Shown: positions 54,563 to 64,000 of the stretch, piece after piece | Numbering within the stretch: position 1 is the stretch's first letter | Layout of the letters: every line of letters begins with the position of its first letter | NCBI GenBank assembly: GCA_947184155.2 | Contig: CAMXCT020000808.1 | Span: 57,501-121,500 of the forward strand | From: Cladocopium goreaui | Taxonomy: Eukaryota > Sar > Dinophyceae > Suessiales > Symbiodiniaceae | Length of the DNA stretch: 64,000 bases | Direction of reading: 5' to 3' | Made by a program: the position numbers and the translations under genes | Notes under the pieces: generated by a model | Told to the model about the DNA's origin: nothing | What the model saw: the letters and a program-made list of their open reading frames with translations, nothing else | Database searches by the model: none

Positions 54563-54622
54563 CTGGGGGCTCAGCACGCCCCAGCCCTGTGGAAAGCGCA
54601 CGTCGCGCTTCTTGCAGTCCAC
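54563..54622 (-). CDS. Internal exon, unknown protein
   Basis: Exactly 20 codons, VDCKKRDVRFPQGWGVLSPQ, between a CTGTAG acceptor (54623-54624) and a GTCCATGG donor (54562), phase 0, almost all codons G/C-ending. Confidence 0.57.
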
Positions 54623-55062
54623 CTACAGTCGGTTTTTTGTGAAACCCGGGTGAGTGAGCGACAGATGGGCCTATAATGGGCTATAAGCCATTTTAAATGG
54701 GCTATAAGCCAGTTTAAATGGGCTATAAACCAGTTAGGATACGTCTTAACTAGGCTTCTTAAATGTGACCACTTTCCAAATGGGATGATCAGTTCGGGGG
54801 TTTTTGGGTGAAATGTTCATCATCCTGGACCGTAATGATCCAAAAAATGAAAGGAATGAGATGTTGGGAGGTGAACAAGCTGTAGCAACCTGTTGTTGCT
54901 AGTTGTTGCCAATATTTCATGATATTTCCATCATATTTCCATGTTCAACCTCCCTCAAAGGACATGCTGCCAAAATGGCACCGTTTTGGAGTGTTTTTTG
55001 GGTTGCACCATTTGGGTCCGGCTCGGCCTGAAAAAAAAAATCTGGAAGTTCTTGGAACTCAC

Positions 55063-55120
55063 CAGGAATCCGCCGACCCCGGCCTTGGCCAAGGCAGGGG
55101 CGGCGCCTGGGACCACCGCA
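55063..55120 (-). CDS. Possible exon, unknown protein
   Basis: The donor at 55062 is GTGAGT. The frame AVVPGAAPALAKAGVGGFL leads into it, but two other frames are open and the acceptor is not clear. Confidence 0.33.
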
Positions 55121-55141
55121 GGTGTGAAACTTCTCCTTCTT

Positions 55142-57377
55142 CGCTTTCCAAGGTCAAACCCTCCAAACCCTCCAAACCCTTAAAAACCTTAAAACCCTTA
55201 AAACGCTGACTTGGCATGCTTCATCCTGCAGCCAACAGCCACCCCGAGGCCACACATCAATGGCTTCTTATGAGCCGCTTAAACAATCCCTTGGCATGCT
55301 TCATCCTGCAGCCAACAGGCACCCCAAGGCCACACATCAATGGCTTCTTATGGGCGTCCAAGCCTGCCGTTTGCCAGCCCTTAAACCCTTAAAACCCTCC
55401 AAACCCTCCAAACCCTTAAAAAATTTAAAACCCTTAAAACGCTGACTTGGCATGCTTCATCCTGCAGCCAACAGCCACCCCGAGGCCACACATCAATGGC
55501 TTCTTCTGGGCCGCTTAAACAATCCCTTGGCATGCTTCATCCTGCAGCCAACAGCCACCCCGAGGCCACACATCAATGGCTTCTTATGGGCCGCTTAAAC
55601 AATCCCTTGGCATGCTTCATGCTGCAGCCAACAGGCACCCCAAGGAACAACAATGGCTTTATGGGCGTCCAAGCCTCGCCGTTTGCCAGCCCTTAAACCN
55701 NNNNNNNNNNNNNNNNNNNNNNNNNNNNNNNNNNNNNNNNNNNNNNNNNNNNNNNNNNNNNNNNNNNNNNNNNNNNNNNNNNNNNNNNNNNNNNNNNNNN
55801 NNNNNNNNNNNNNNNNNNNNNNNNNNNNNNNNNNNNNNNNNNNNNNNNNNNNNNNNNNNNNNNNNNNNNNNNNNNNNNNNNNNNNNNNNNNNNNNNNNNN
55901 NNNNNNNNNNNNNNNNNNNNNNNNNNNNNNNNNNNNNNNNNNNNNNNNNNNNNNNNNNNNNNNNNNNNNNNNNNNNNNNNNNNNNNNNNNNNNNNNNNNN
56001 NNNNNNNNNNNNNNNNNNNNNNNNNNNNNNNNNNNNNNNNNNNNNNNNNNNNNNNNNNNNNNNNNNNNNNNNNNNNNNNNNNNNNNNNNNNNNNNNNNNN
56101 NNNNNNNNNNNNNNNNNNNNNNNNNNNNNNNNNNNNNNNNNNNNNNNNAATGGCTTCTTATGGGCCGCTTAAACAATCCTTTGGCATGCTTCATCCTGCA
56201 GCCAACAGGCACCCCAAGGCCACACATCAATCGCTTCTTATGGGCGTCCAAGCCTGCCGTTTGCCAGCCCTTAAACCCTCCAAACCCTCCAAACCCTTAA
56301 AAAATCTTAAAAACCTTAAAACCCTTAAAACGCTGACTTGGCATGCTTCATCCTGCAGCCAACAGCCACCCCGAGGCCACACATCAATGGCTTCTTATGG
56401 GCCGCTGAAACAATCCCTTGGCATGCTTCATCCTGCAGCCAACAGGCACCCCAAGGCCACACATCAATGGCTTCTTATGGGCGTCCAAGCCTGCCGTTTG
56501 CCAGCCCTTAAACCCTCCAAACCCTCCAAACCCTTAAAAAATCTTAAAAACCTTAAAACCCTTAAAACGCTGACTTGGCATGCTTCATCCTGCAGCCAAC
56601 AGCCACCCCGAGGCCACACATCAATGGCTTCTTATGGGCGTCCAAGTCTGCCGTTTGCCAGCCCTTAAACCCTTAAAACCCTCCAAACCCTTAAAAACCT
56701 TAAAACCCTTAAAACGTTGACTTGGCATGCTTCATCCTGCAGCCAACAGCCACCCCGAGGCCACACACCAATGGCTTCTTATGGCCACTCTGCAGCCAAC
56801 AGCCACCCCGAGGCCACACATCAATGGCTTCTTATGGGCGTCCAAGTCTGCCGTTTGCCAGCCCTTAAACCCTTAAAGCCCTCCAAACCCTCCAAACCCT
56901 TAAAAACCTTAAAACCCTCAAAACGCTGACTTGGCATGCTTCATCCTGCAGCCAACAGCCACCCCGAGGCCACACATCAATGGGTTCTTATGGGCCGCTT
57001 AAACAATCCCTTGGCATGCTTCATCCTGCAGCCAACAAGCACCCCAAGGCCACACATCAATGGCTTCTTATGGGCGTCCAAGCCTGCCGTTTGCCAGCCC
57101 TTAAACCCTTAAAACCCTCCAAACGCTTAAAACCCTTAAAACCCTTAAAACGCTTACGTGGCATGCTTCATCCTGCAGCCAACAGCCACCCCAAGGCCAC
57201 ACATCAATGGCTTCTTATTGGCCGCTTAAACAATCCCTTGGCATGCTTCATCCTGCAGCCAACAGGCACCCCAAGGCCACACATCAATGGCTTCTTATGG
57301 GCGTCCAAGCCTGCCGTTTGCCAGCCCTTAAACCCTTAAAACCCTCCAAACCCTTCAAACCCTTAAAAACCTTAAAA
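55142..57377. repeat. Compound tandem array with telomere-like CCCTNAAA runs
   Basis: Alternates stretches of AAACCCTCCAAACCCTTAAA with a ~75-90-bp unit (ACTTGGCATGCTTCATCCTG ... CACACATCAATGGCTTCTTA). Frames such as PLKPSKPLK across it are repeat artefacts. Confidence 0.95.
55700..56148. other. Assembly gap (449 N)
   Basis: Unsequenced or collapsed part of the tandem array. Confidence 0.99.
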
Positions 57378-57723
57378 GTATGAGTATAAACCTTCAAAGC
57401 AAATAGAAAACAATGTGCCACCGGAATTCATATACTGTATTTCTCTATTTTTCTGGGGGTTACTATATACAATGTATTCTGACCTCTCTTCATCTGTGTG
57501 GTCCTCGTAGGTTTGCCTCAGACCTTGAGGTGGTTCTCCGTCCGAGCAGCTCTCCAATGTGCGAAGGAATGGAGAATTTAGATCTGTGAGTCTCGAAAAC
57601 AGAATCTACACATATCATTATCAAATATCTAACATGGTCTGGGTCGATCCCTAAAGAAGCGCCAAAATCTACGGTGCTCCGATGGATCTACGGTGCTCCG
57701 ATGGGTGTAACATGGGTGTATTC

Positions 57724-58147
<424 letters not shown>

Positions 58148-58235
58148 GGACCCCCCAAATAGGGGGTCGGCGGCACCAGGGCGCTAGCCCATTCTATAAA
58201 ATTGGAAGTACTGAGACAAAAAACACATGGGATAG

Positions 58236-58460
58236 TACACTCTGGTAAACTCACATAGCGAACTGGAAAGATCCACCATTTTTTAACAGGCAAAACAACT
58301 ATAAATGGAGTTATTGATGGTTGAATATGGACTAGCAATCACTACTAAACCATGGATACACTCTGGTAAACTCACCAATAGCGAACTGGAAAGATCCACC
58401 ATTTTTTAAAAGGCAAATCAACTATTTCTATGGCCATGTTCAAGTTCGCAAACTCACCAG
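58236..58460. mobile_element. Two partial family 1 copies, GCGAACTG subtype
   Basis: TACACTCTGGTAAACTCAC starts at 58236 and 58357, each followed by GCGAACTGGAAAGATCCACC; right termini are degraded. Confidence 0.65.
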
Positions 58461-58468
58461 GTCATTAC

Positions 58469-58518
58469 CGGCTTCACCTTCATCCGGCCTTCCAGCTCCC
58501 TGTCAACCAGGAGGGATA
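58469..58518 (-). CDS. Candidate exon, unknown protein
   Basis: Frame FEVSLLVDRELEGRMKVKP ends at a GTAATG donor (58468). The start may be the AG of TTGACAG or further upstream. Confidence 0.43.
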
Positions 58519-58975
58519 CTTCAAACGATCACCTGGCAGACCATAATGGCTATATTAACGGCTATGGTATGGATCAAACCCGAAGATATAAAATTGATGT
58601 GGTGAAAAAACCATTACGATATCCAGAGATCAACAATCAGAATCGGAATATTTGTTCAATACCTCAACTTATACTCTAAAGACTCTAAAGTCTAAACCGA
58701 ATGGTAGAAATCAAAATAGAACTCCTGAAAGTTTATCTCCAAATGGCAATGCAGAAAGTATGGCAACCGAGATCAGGCTCTCTCTTGGTGCTTACCCAAA
58801 AACTTGGATGAATTGGTACACTGGATCCATCGTTTCCCGGATGTTAAAATTTGGGTCACCGAGTCACCAGAGCCATATCAACATGATGTATCTTGCTTCT
58901 CCTAGCCTATTCCAAAAAAAATGAGGCGCATTTTTTTTGTCCAGAAGACACTGCACCAACTCTAAAACATCTTAC

Positions 58976-59072
58976 CTGGTTGGTGGTTTCACCCCCTCTG
59001 AAAAATATTAGTTAGTTGGGATGATTATCCCCAATATATGGAAAATAAAAAATGTTTGAAACCACCAACCAG
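58976..59072. mobile_element. Family 2 inverted-repeat element
   Basis: CTGGTTGGTGGTTTCACCCC ... GAAACCACCAACCAG. Confidence 0.88.
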
Positions 59073-59350
59073 ATACACACGGGAAAGGGTCAACCCAAGA
59101 CACCTTCCGTAGACGTTGCGACCGGCTTCCAACTTATGCTTGGACCCTCACGATGCACCGGCACTTGGGATGATCCGAAACGACCAAAAACTATAGGCTG
59201 TGTCGACATGGCGAAAAAACTAACGTTTTTCAATGGCAAAAAAAAAAAGAGGTGGCTCAGGTCATACATGGTCATACTATATTAAATCTATATTTATCTA
59301 TATTTCTTGCTTGACCTGTACTATTGTACTATCAAAAACAACCAGCAAAC

Positions 59351-59467
59351 CTGCATTTCCGTTCCCCAGTCGAGTCCCCGAACTTCAAAGTCCTCGAAGA
59401 GGCCTGTGGCGCTGTGGTTTTTTGGGCGTCCAAAGACTGCCCGCTTTTTTGCCAGCCGTGAAGCCAT
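59351..59467 (-). CDS. Candidate first exon, unknown protein
   Basis: ATG at 59465-59467 in TCCATGG context, 39 codons (MASRLAKKRAVFGRPKNHSA then TGLFEDFEVRGLDWGTEMQ), ending CAG|GTTTGC. Basic N-terminus. Other frames are open but have poorer codon use. Confidence 0.5.
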
Positions 59468-59918
59468 GGACAACGATGGTGTTGCCATGAAAATCCCCGA
59501 AAATCACCGAAAAAGACATCTACAGAAGGTGAATCCTGAGCCACCTTAGATGACCAAAAGAATCACATCATGACACTGCAACTGGGCAAAATGTTCCAGA
59601 GTCCATCTGTTCCAGAGTCCATCTCACATCACTTGAGTGGACGAAGATCTCCCAAGCTACACCTGGGCATATCTAAAAGCTGTTGGAATGCATGTGCATC
59701 CACTTCTATGTCATGGGACTTCCGGGCTGGTTCCACCATCATCCCGCCATTCGATGCCCCAAAATCCCCATGAATTCTCATGAATTCTCATGTTTCAGGG
59801 TGAATTCCTAGTAAAATCTAGTAAACCCATCCCATCCAATCCCAGAAGGTGAACAAAAAAAACAATTACCATTTTATAGGTTTTTTCCTCTGGGAAAAGC
59901 TCTAGGGGTATACCTAAC

Positions 59919-59986
59919 CATCCAGCCTGGAAAGCGGCCGAGCTCCTGTGTCCATGCAGGGGCACCCGCCGGCGGAGAGCTGGGAC
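59919..59986 (-). CDS. Candidate internal exon, unknown protein
   Basis: Acceptor CTTGGTTACCAG (59987-59988), frame SQLSAGGCPCMDTGARPLSR then LD, donor GTTAGG at 59918. GC-rich codons. Confidence 0.48.
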
Positions 59987-59999
59987 CTGGTAACCAAGA

Positions 60000-60965
60000 G
60001 AAACGGAACGGGATCTGGGATCTGGAACGGGCTTCAGTGGGATTTTATATGATTTTATGGGATTTGAATAGTTAAAATTGGATCTTATGATATTCAAATG
60101 ATATTCAAATGGGATGGTTCATAATATGTTCATCGGATTTTCATCGGATTTGTGTGGGGTATACGGTATATGTATACAGTCGCAGTATCGCCAGTGTATC
60201 GCCAGCAAAGATACGATCTATTGGATTGTACATGGGATTTGATGGGTTTGGGATGGGATGTAGCTGATATAACCAGCAAAAACGGAGATACACCATGATA
60301 CACCAAACATTAATCGTGGATTTTAACGCCAAACAATGGAATGTGAATCGGATAATCAGTATTTACCCATCGAACAATTGCAATCTGTTTGGGGGTTTCC
60401 AAAAATTAAGGGATACCCAAAAATGGATGGTTTCTACATGTTTCTACTGGAAAATCCTGTTGAAATAGATGATATGGGGATAGCCCCATTTCAGGAAACC
60501 TCCAGAAATGTTGAACGGCACCAGGGATGGGCACCTCGAGCCAAGGACAAGACAGGAGAAATCAAAGCGCCTGGCAGGATAAACCCTGGTTGACCTGGTC
60601 AAGATATCAATCTTTGAATCAACCAGGTCATCATCATCTTTGGGATGGTTATTTTGGTCAAAATCATCAAAAATCAAAACAAGAAAATTAATGAAAATTA
60701 ATCAACCATTGATATGACCATTGATTTTCGTCAGATGGTTTGATATGGCTCCCAAAATCATCAAAAATATCAACCATATGACGAAAAATGTTGATGAATT
60801 TGAGAGCTCCCAAAAATATGTGAACATGAAAAACGGTAAAAAAACATCTTCAAATCGTTTCTTTGGGGCTAGGATCAACCAAGACAAAACCAAGGTGAAC
60901 TGACCTGTGGCTCTGTTACATCTGGAGGTTTCCTTGCGGTTCGTAAACCGAAAATCATCCATGTT
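60000..60965. other. No supported gene; family 3 repeat
   Basis: AT-rich. A family 3 inverted repeat spans about 60393-60502 (GGGGTTTCC ... GGAAACC). Confidence 0.5.
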
Positions 60966-60968
60966 CAT

Positions 60969-61097
60969 ACAATGTGAGGCCCCCGTTCGATAGCTAAGTT
61001 GGTGAACATAACTCCAATAACTATGGTTTATGGTATTTGTAACTATAGTTACTGGGGTGAATCTAAACCAACTTATAACTGGGGGGCCTCACATTGT
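60969..61097. mobile_element. Inverted-repeat element with ACAATGTGAGGCC ends
   Basis: ACAATGTGAGGCCCCC at the left pairs with GGGGGGCCTCACATTGT at the right; further inner pairing (AAGTTGGT / ACCAACTT). Confidence 0.85.
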
Positions 61098-61279
61098 AGG
61101 ATCTCCAGTATAAACTATCCAAAAGGGGGATCCCCCAGTTTTTAGAAACCCCCAGATTGATTGATGCTTGAAAAAAACTTTTAATAGATGATTTTCATAT
61201 GCCTCTTTGGGGGGTATTACCCCTATAAATCAACCATGATTGGAGAATATGAGCCATATATAACTCCAAATCATTGGAA

Positions 61280-61331
61280 TAGCCTCTGGCAAACTAACAT
61301 TGCGAACTGGAGGAAAATCACCATCTTTATA
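61280..61331. mobile_element. Family 1 fragment
   Basis: TAGCCTCTGGCAAACTAACA followed by GCGAACTGG; right part absent. Confidence 0.55.
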
Positions 61332-61599
61332 ACTGGTCTTTGAATAGGTTTAAAAACTTAGCTACGACGTTGTCAGTCCTATAGTAAAATATGGTCTATA
61401 GTAAATATTTGGTTGTCAGTGTCATCTGGCTATAGTAAACATATATAGTTTCTACAGCACTATAAATATTGAAATACATAAAATGTTTACTATATGATAT
61501 GGTGACTAAACCATAGATGTGTCTATCTATATACATATATATATACATAAACCATATAGTGACCATAAATGCTTTCTTTGGTTCTCCATGGTTACCCAC

Positions 61600-61729
61600 C
61601 TCGTCGCCCCAGTGGCGGTACATCGGCTTGGCGCAGTGGGCGTAGGCCCAAGGCAACCAGGAGACAAAGGCACCTGCCATGAGATTTGTGGGATCCCCTG
61701 GTGGGAATCCAAAGATGATGACATGGACT
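61600..61729 (-). CDS. Internal exon, unknown protein
   Basis: Frame VHVIIFGFPPGDPTNLMAGA then FVSWLPWAYAHCAKPMYRHW, ending GACGAG before GTGGGT at 61599; acceptor in CCTAAAAAGAG. The aromatic, partly hydrophobic peptide could be membrane-associated. Not recognised. Confidence 0.55.
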
Positions 61730-61759
61730 CTTTTTAGGCAACAAACATAACAAAACAAA

Positions 61760-62417
61760 CTCAAAGTGATGATAATAATACTATAATAATAAGATTATCA
61801 TATATCCAATAATATGGGATTGCCATATCCCATGGTTTCTCATCTCATTCAATGATGATAATGGCAATCAATGGGAATCCATTGAATAGCCAATAATCAT
61901 TGAATATATTGGGCTACAGTATATAAAGTATGCAACAATATATTGTACTAATATATCCATCATCATGGACCAATATATTTAACATATATATATATATATA
62001 TTAACAATATTATAATATCGTGTCATCCCATGGTTAATAAAGGAAACGAAACTCAATGGGTATTGTTTATCGAAAAAAAAGGATCTTAAGACCTGATGAT
62101 AAAAACATCGTCCTATCCGCCTATCCCATCCTTCAAAAAGTCCTCATTTCTAAATGGCTTACCCCCGGATTGATGGTTAAATTGTGACAAATTGTCAATC
62201 CCAAATGGTTGAATTTCCCCAATGGTGAATTCTGAATCCCCCAATGGCTCAATGTGGCAAAATGCCCTGGGGCCCTCGTTACCCATCTCAGGGATGATCT
62301 CTGTTTTCGAAGATCCATGGTCACACCATCTGAATGTATAGATTCATGTATATCTACATAAATAACTACATAACGTAGTAGAAGATGATGGATTATAATG
62401 TATGTGATATAATTGAT
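61760..62417. other. No supported gene
   Basis: AT-rich, with a TA tract at 61984-62001. Confidence 0.5.
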
Positions 62418-62738
62418 TTAATGTAAAGTAGAAATGTGGTGTTCACATGAAGAATACACTTCTGAAGCCACAGCCACGTCCACGCCTTCGCCAGGTGCGA
62501 TACACTGACGGCATGCCGACAGCTTGGTGAGAAGTCCATCTAAAAATCCGTCGAAACCCTTGAAGGATTTTGAGTCAAATATATCAGGGGTGGGAGATGT
62601 CTGGAACCATCTATGTCTTTTGTTTTTTTTTGTGAAGATCCGCCAGAAAGGTGGCTGATCAAAAGGGATGATTATCACTGGATGGGAAATATCAAACTGA
62701 GTCCGATCCTTCTGCGCTGAAGAGGTTGAAGAGTCCAA
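62418..62738 (-). CDS. Candidate exon(s), unknown protein
   Basis: A 106-residue minus frame with no ATG: FDISHPVIIIPFDQPPFWRI ... then FKGFDGFLDGLLTKLSACRQ and CIAPGEGVDVAVASEVYSS. The second half has clear G/C-ending codons. Splice ends not fixed. Confidence 0.4.
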   Translation of the reverse strand: MDSSTSSAQKDRTQFDISHPVIIIPFDQPPFWRIFTKKNKRHRWFQTSPTPDIFDSKSFKGFDGFLDGLLTKLSACRQCIAPGEGVDVAVASEVYSSCEHHISTLH

Positions 62739-63046
62739 GGAACGCTCAAGTTTGAGCCAGCTGAGTCGGAAGGAACCAAGTTGAGCCAGCTAAAATCTGG
62801 GACGTGACTGGGTTAGATAGACATAGATGTTAGATAATATAGATATAGATATAGATGTATTCTATATAGATATAGATATATTCTATAGATAATTTCCCAG
62901 CTATAAAATAGTAAATATATAGATATATTATATGTATTCTCGTTGTAGTCGTTGGATACACTGTCATGACCTTCATGGACAAGGAGCCGAAAGGCCTGAC
63001 CATCGACATCAATCTAGAAGTAAGTATACGTATATATTACAGTAAT

Positions 63047-63146
63047 CTGGTTGGCGGTTTCAACCCCTCTGAAAATTATTAGTCAGTTGGGATGATTATT
63101 CCCAATATGATGGGAAAAATAAAAAATGTTCCAAACCACCAATCAG
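63047..63146. mobile_element. Family 2 inverted-repeat element
   Basis: CTGGTTGGCGGTTTCAACCC ... AAACCACCAATCAG. Confidence 0.85.
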
Positions 63147-63195
63147 ATACGTATATATTAATAGTCTATTGTAGAAGGCTTCAAAAATCAGAAAC

Positions 63196-63301
63196 TGCTT
63201 GCAATGAATATGCGATGGTCTTCAACAAACTCTCGGTGTCAACCCGACTGCGGCCCAACTGATCCTGGGGTCCCCAACAAAAATGGCCAGTCGCGAGCGA
63301 C
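63196..63301 (-). CDS. Candidate exon, unknown protein
   Basis: After GAGTTCGCAG (63302-63303) the minus frame reads SLATGHFCWGPQDQLGRSRV then DTESLLKTIAYSLQA. 3' end uncertain. Confidence 0.38.
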
Positions 63302-63510
63302 CTGCGAACTCAAAATCGCCAGCAGGACGAGCGAACCTCAGCTGGTCAAACATACCAGCGATTCATCAATGTTCATACCCAAAATATGGGAGCAGTAACG
63401 CAGTAGCTTTTGACCGGGAAAACTAAAGCGAGGTGTGATGGCAGTTTGTGACCCCATATTCAAACCGCTTAAATGATTGATTCGTCGAATTGGCTGCATC
63501 ATTTTATTGT

Positions 63511-63625
63511 TACCATCTGGTTATTTGTTACATCGCCATGGAAAGATCCACCATGCTATTAATAGGTAAACCATCTATTTCTATGGACCATCTATACCAT
63601 GGCTATGTTAAATATTCAGAGGGTA
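63511..63625. mobile_element. Family 1 inverted-repeat element
   Basis: TACCATCTGGTTATTTGTTA ... TTAAATATTCAGAGGGTA. Confidence 0.8.
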
Positions 63626-63654
63626 TATCATATATCATCTGTTTTTGATAATCT

Positions 63655-63703
63655 TAGTATATATCATATATCATATATCATATATCATATATCATATATA
63701 TCA
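63655..63703. repeat. ATATCATAT tandem repeat
   Basis: Five to six copies of ATATATC/ATATCAT, flanked by two copies of CATCTGTTTTTGATAATCTTA. Confidence 0.9.
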
Positions 63704-63721
63704 TCTGTTTTTGATAATCTT

Positions 63722-63790
63722 ACCCCTATGTGTCAATCGGCAGTCATCAATGGATTTGTGGGGTCCCTGATGGCTGGTAGCCTGGTACCC
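63722..63790 (-). CDS. Possible exon, unknown protein
   Basis: Frame ATSHQGPHKSIDDCRLTHR after GGGTACCAG, ending near a GTAAGA donor at 63721. Short; low certainty. Confidence 0.32.
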
Positions 63791-63905
63791 AACTGATTTG
63801 AGATTCCCCTCACCCGATTTGAAGCCTGGATAGAATCAATTCAAGAATGGGACAAGGAATCATGGATCGCTGCTCATCACGGATCCAAATAAATTGACAA
63901 ACAGC

Positions 63906-63993
63906 CACATAACTATGGAAAATCACCATTTTTAATGGGAAAATCCACTATTAATGGCCATTTTCAATAGCTATGTTAAATTACCAGAGGGTA
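63906..63993. mobile_element. Family 1 element, left end missing
   Basis: Retains the core and the right end GTTAAATTACCAGAGGGTA. Confidence 0.8.
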
Positions 63994-64000
63994 GTTCTTA

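Noticed and set aside
55260-57339. Frames with PLKPSKPLK and through the N gap
   Set aside because: Low-complexity translation of the tandem array; gap residues are undefined.

Overview
The window looks like nuclear DNA of a dinoflagellate, most likely a suessialean (Symbiodiniaceae or Polarella type). Three things point there: a tyrosine-recombinase retrotransposon carrying a cytosine-C5 DNA methyltransferase (an architecture I know only from dinoflagellate genomes); host genes cut into very short, GC-rich exons with GT-AG, GC-AG and GA-AG introns in AT-rich surroundings; and dense families of short inverted-repeat elements. There are no bacterial-type genes, no tRNA or rRNA, and no CRISPR.

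Layout. 1-350 is a TATC microsatellite. About 0.35-10 kb holds scattered minus-strand exon candidates among inverted-repeat elements and simple repeats. About 11.8-18.6 kb holds the one host gene I can name, an eIF2A-like translation initiation factor on the minus strand in at least ten exons. About 19-24 kb holds further minus-strand exons, one of them split by a 101-bp insertion with an 8-bp target-site duplication. 24.4-30.8 kb is repeat-rich: a GTGATTAATGGT array, a long (TCTA/TCTG)n block, a degenerate dispersed repeat, and an 85-bp minisatellite enclosed by 35-bp inverted repeats. 30.84-38.85 kb is one nearly complete retroelement (minus strand) with the order A1 - SR/K-rich ORFs - gag-like - RT/RNase H with embedded methyltransferase - tyrosine recombinase - B1 - A2 - B2. 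39-54.6 kb has more minus-strand exon candidates, including a cysteine-rich PAN/apple-like exon. 55.1-57.4 kb is a tandem array with telomere-like CCCTNAAA stretches interrupted by a 449-bp N gap. 57.7-58.15 kb is another microsatellite, and 58.4-63.8 kb carries further minus-strand exons.

How it fits together. Every exon candidate I accept lies on the minus strand, as does the retroelement, consistent with the one-way gene arrays known in dinoflagellates. Between and beside exons lie about 29 copies of a ~105-bp inverted-repeat element (family 1) and about 10 copies of a second (family 2). The termini of both contain a GT splice donor and an AG acceptor that read correctly on either strand, so they resemble intron-generating introner elements. 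All similarity statements are from recognition of motifs in the sequence; no database or alignment was run. Exon ends are inferred from reading frame and splice-site sequence and are individually uncertain.
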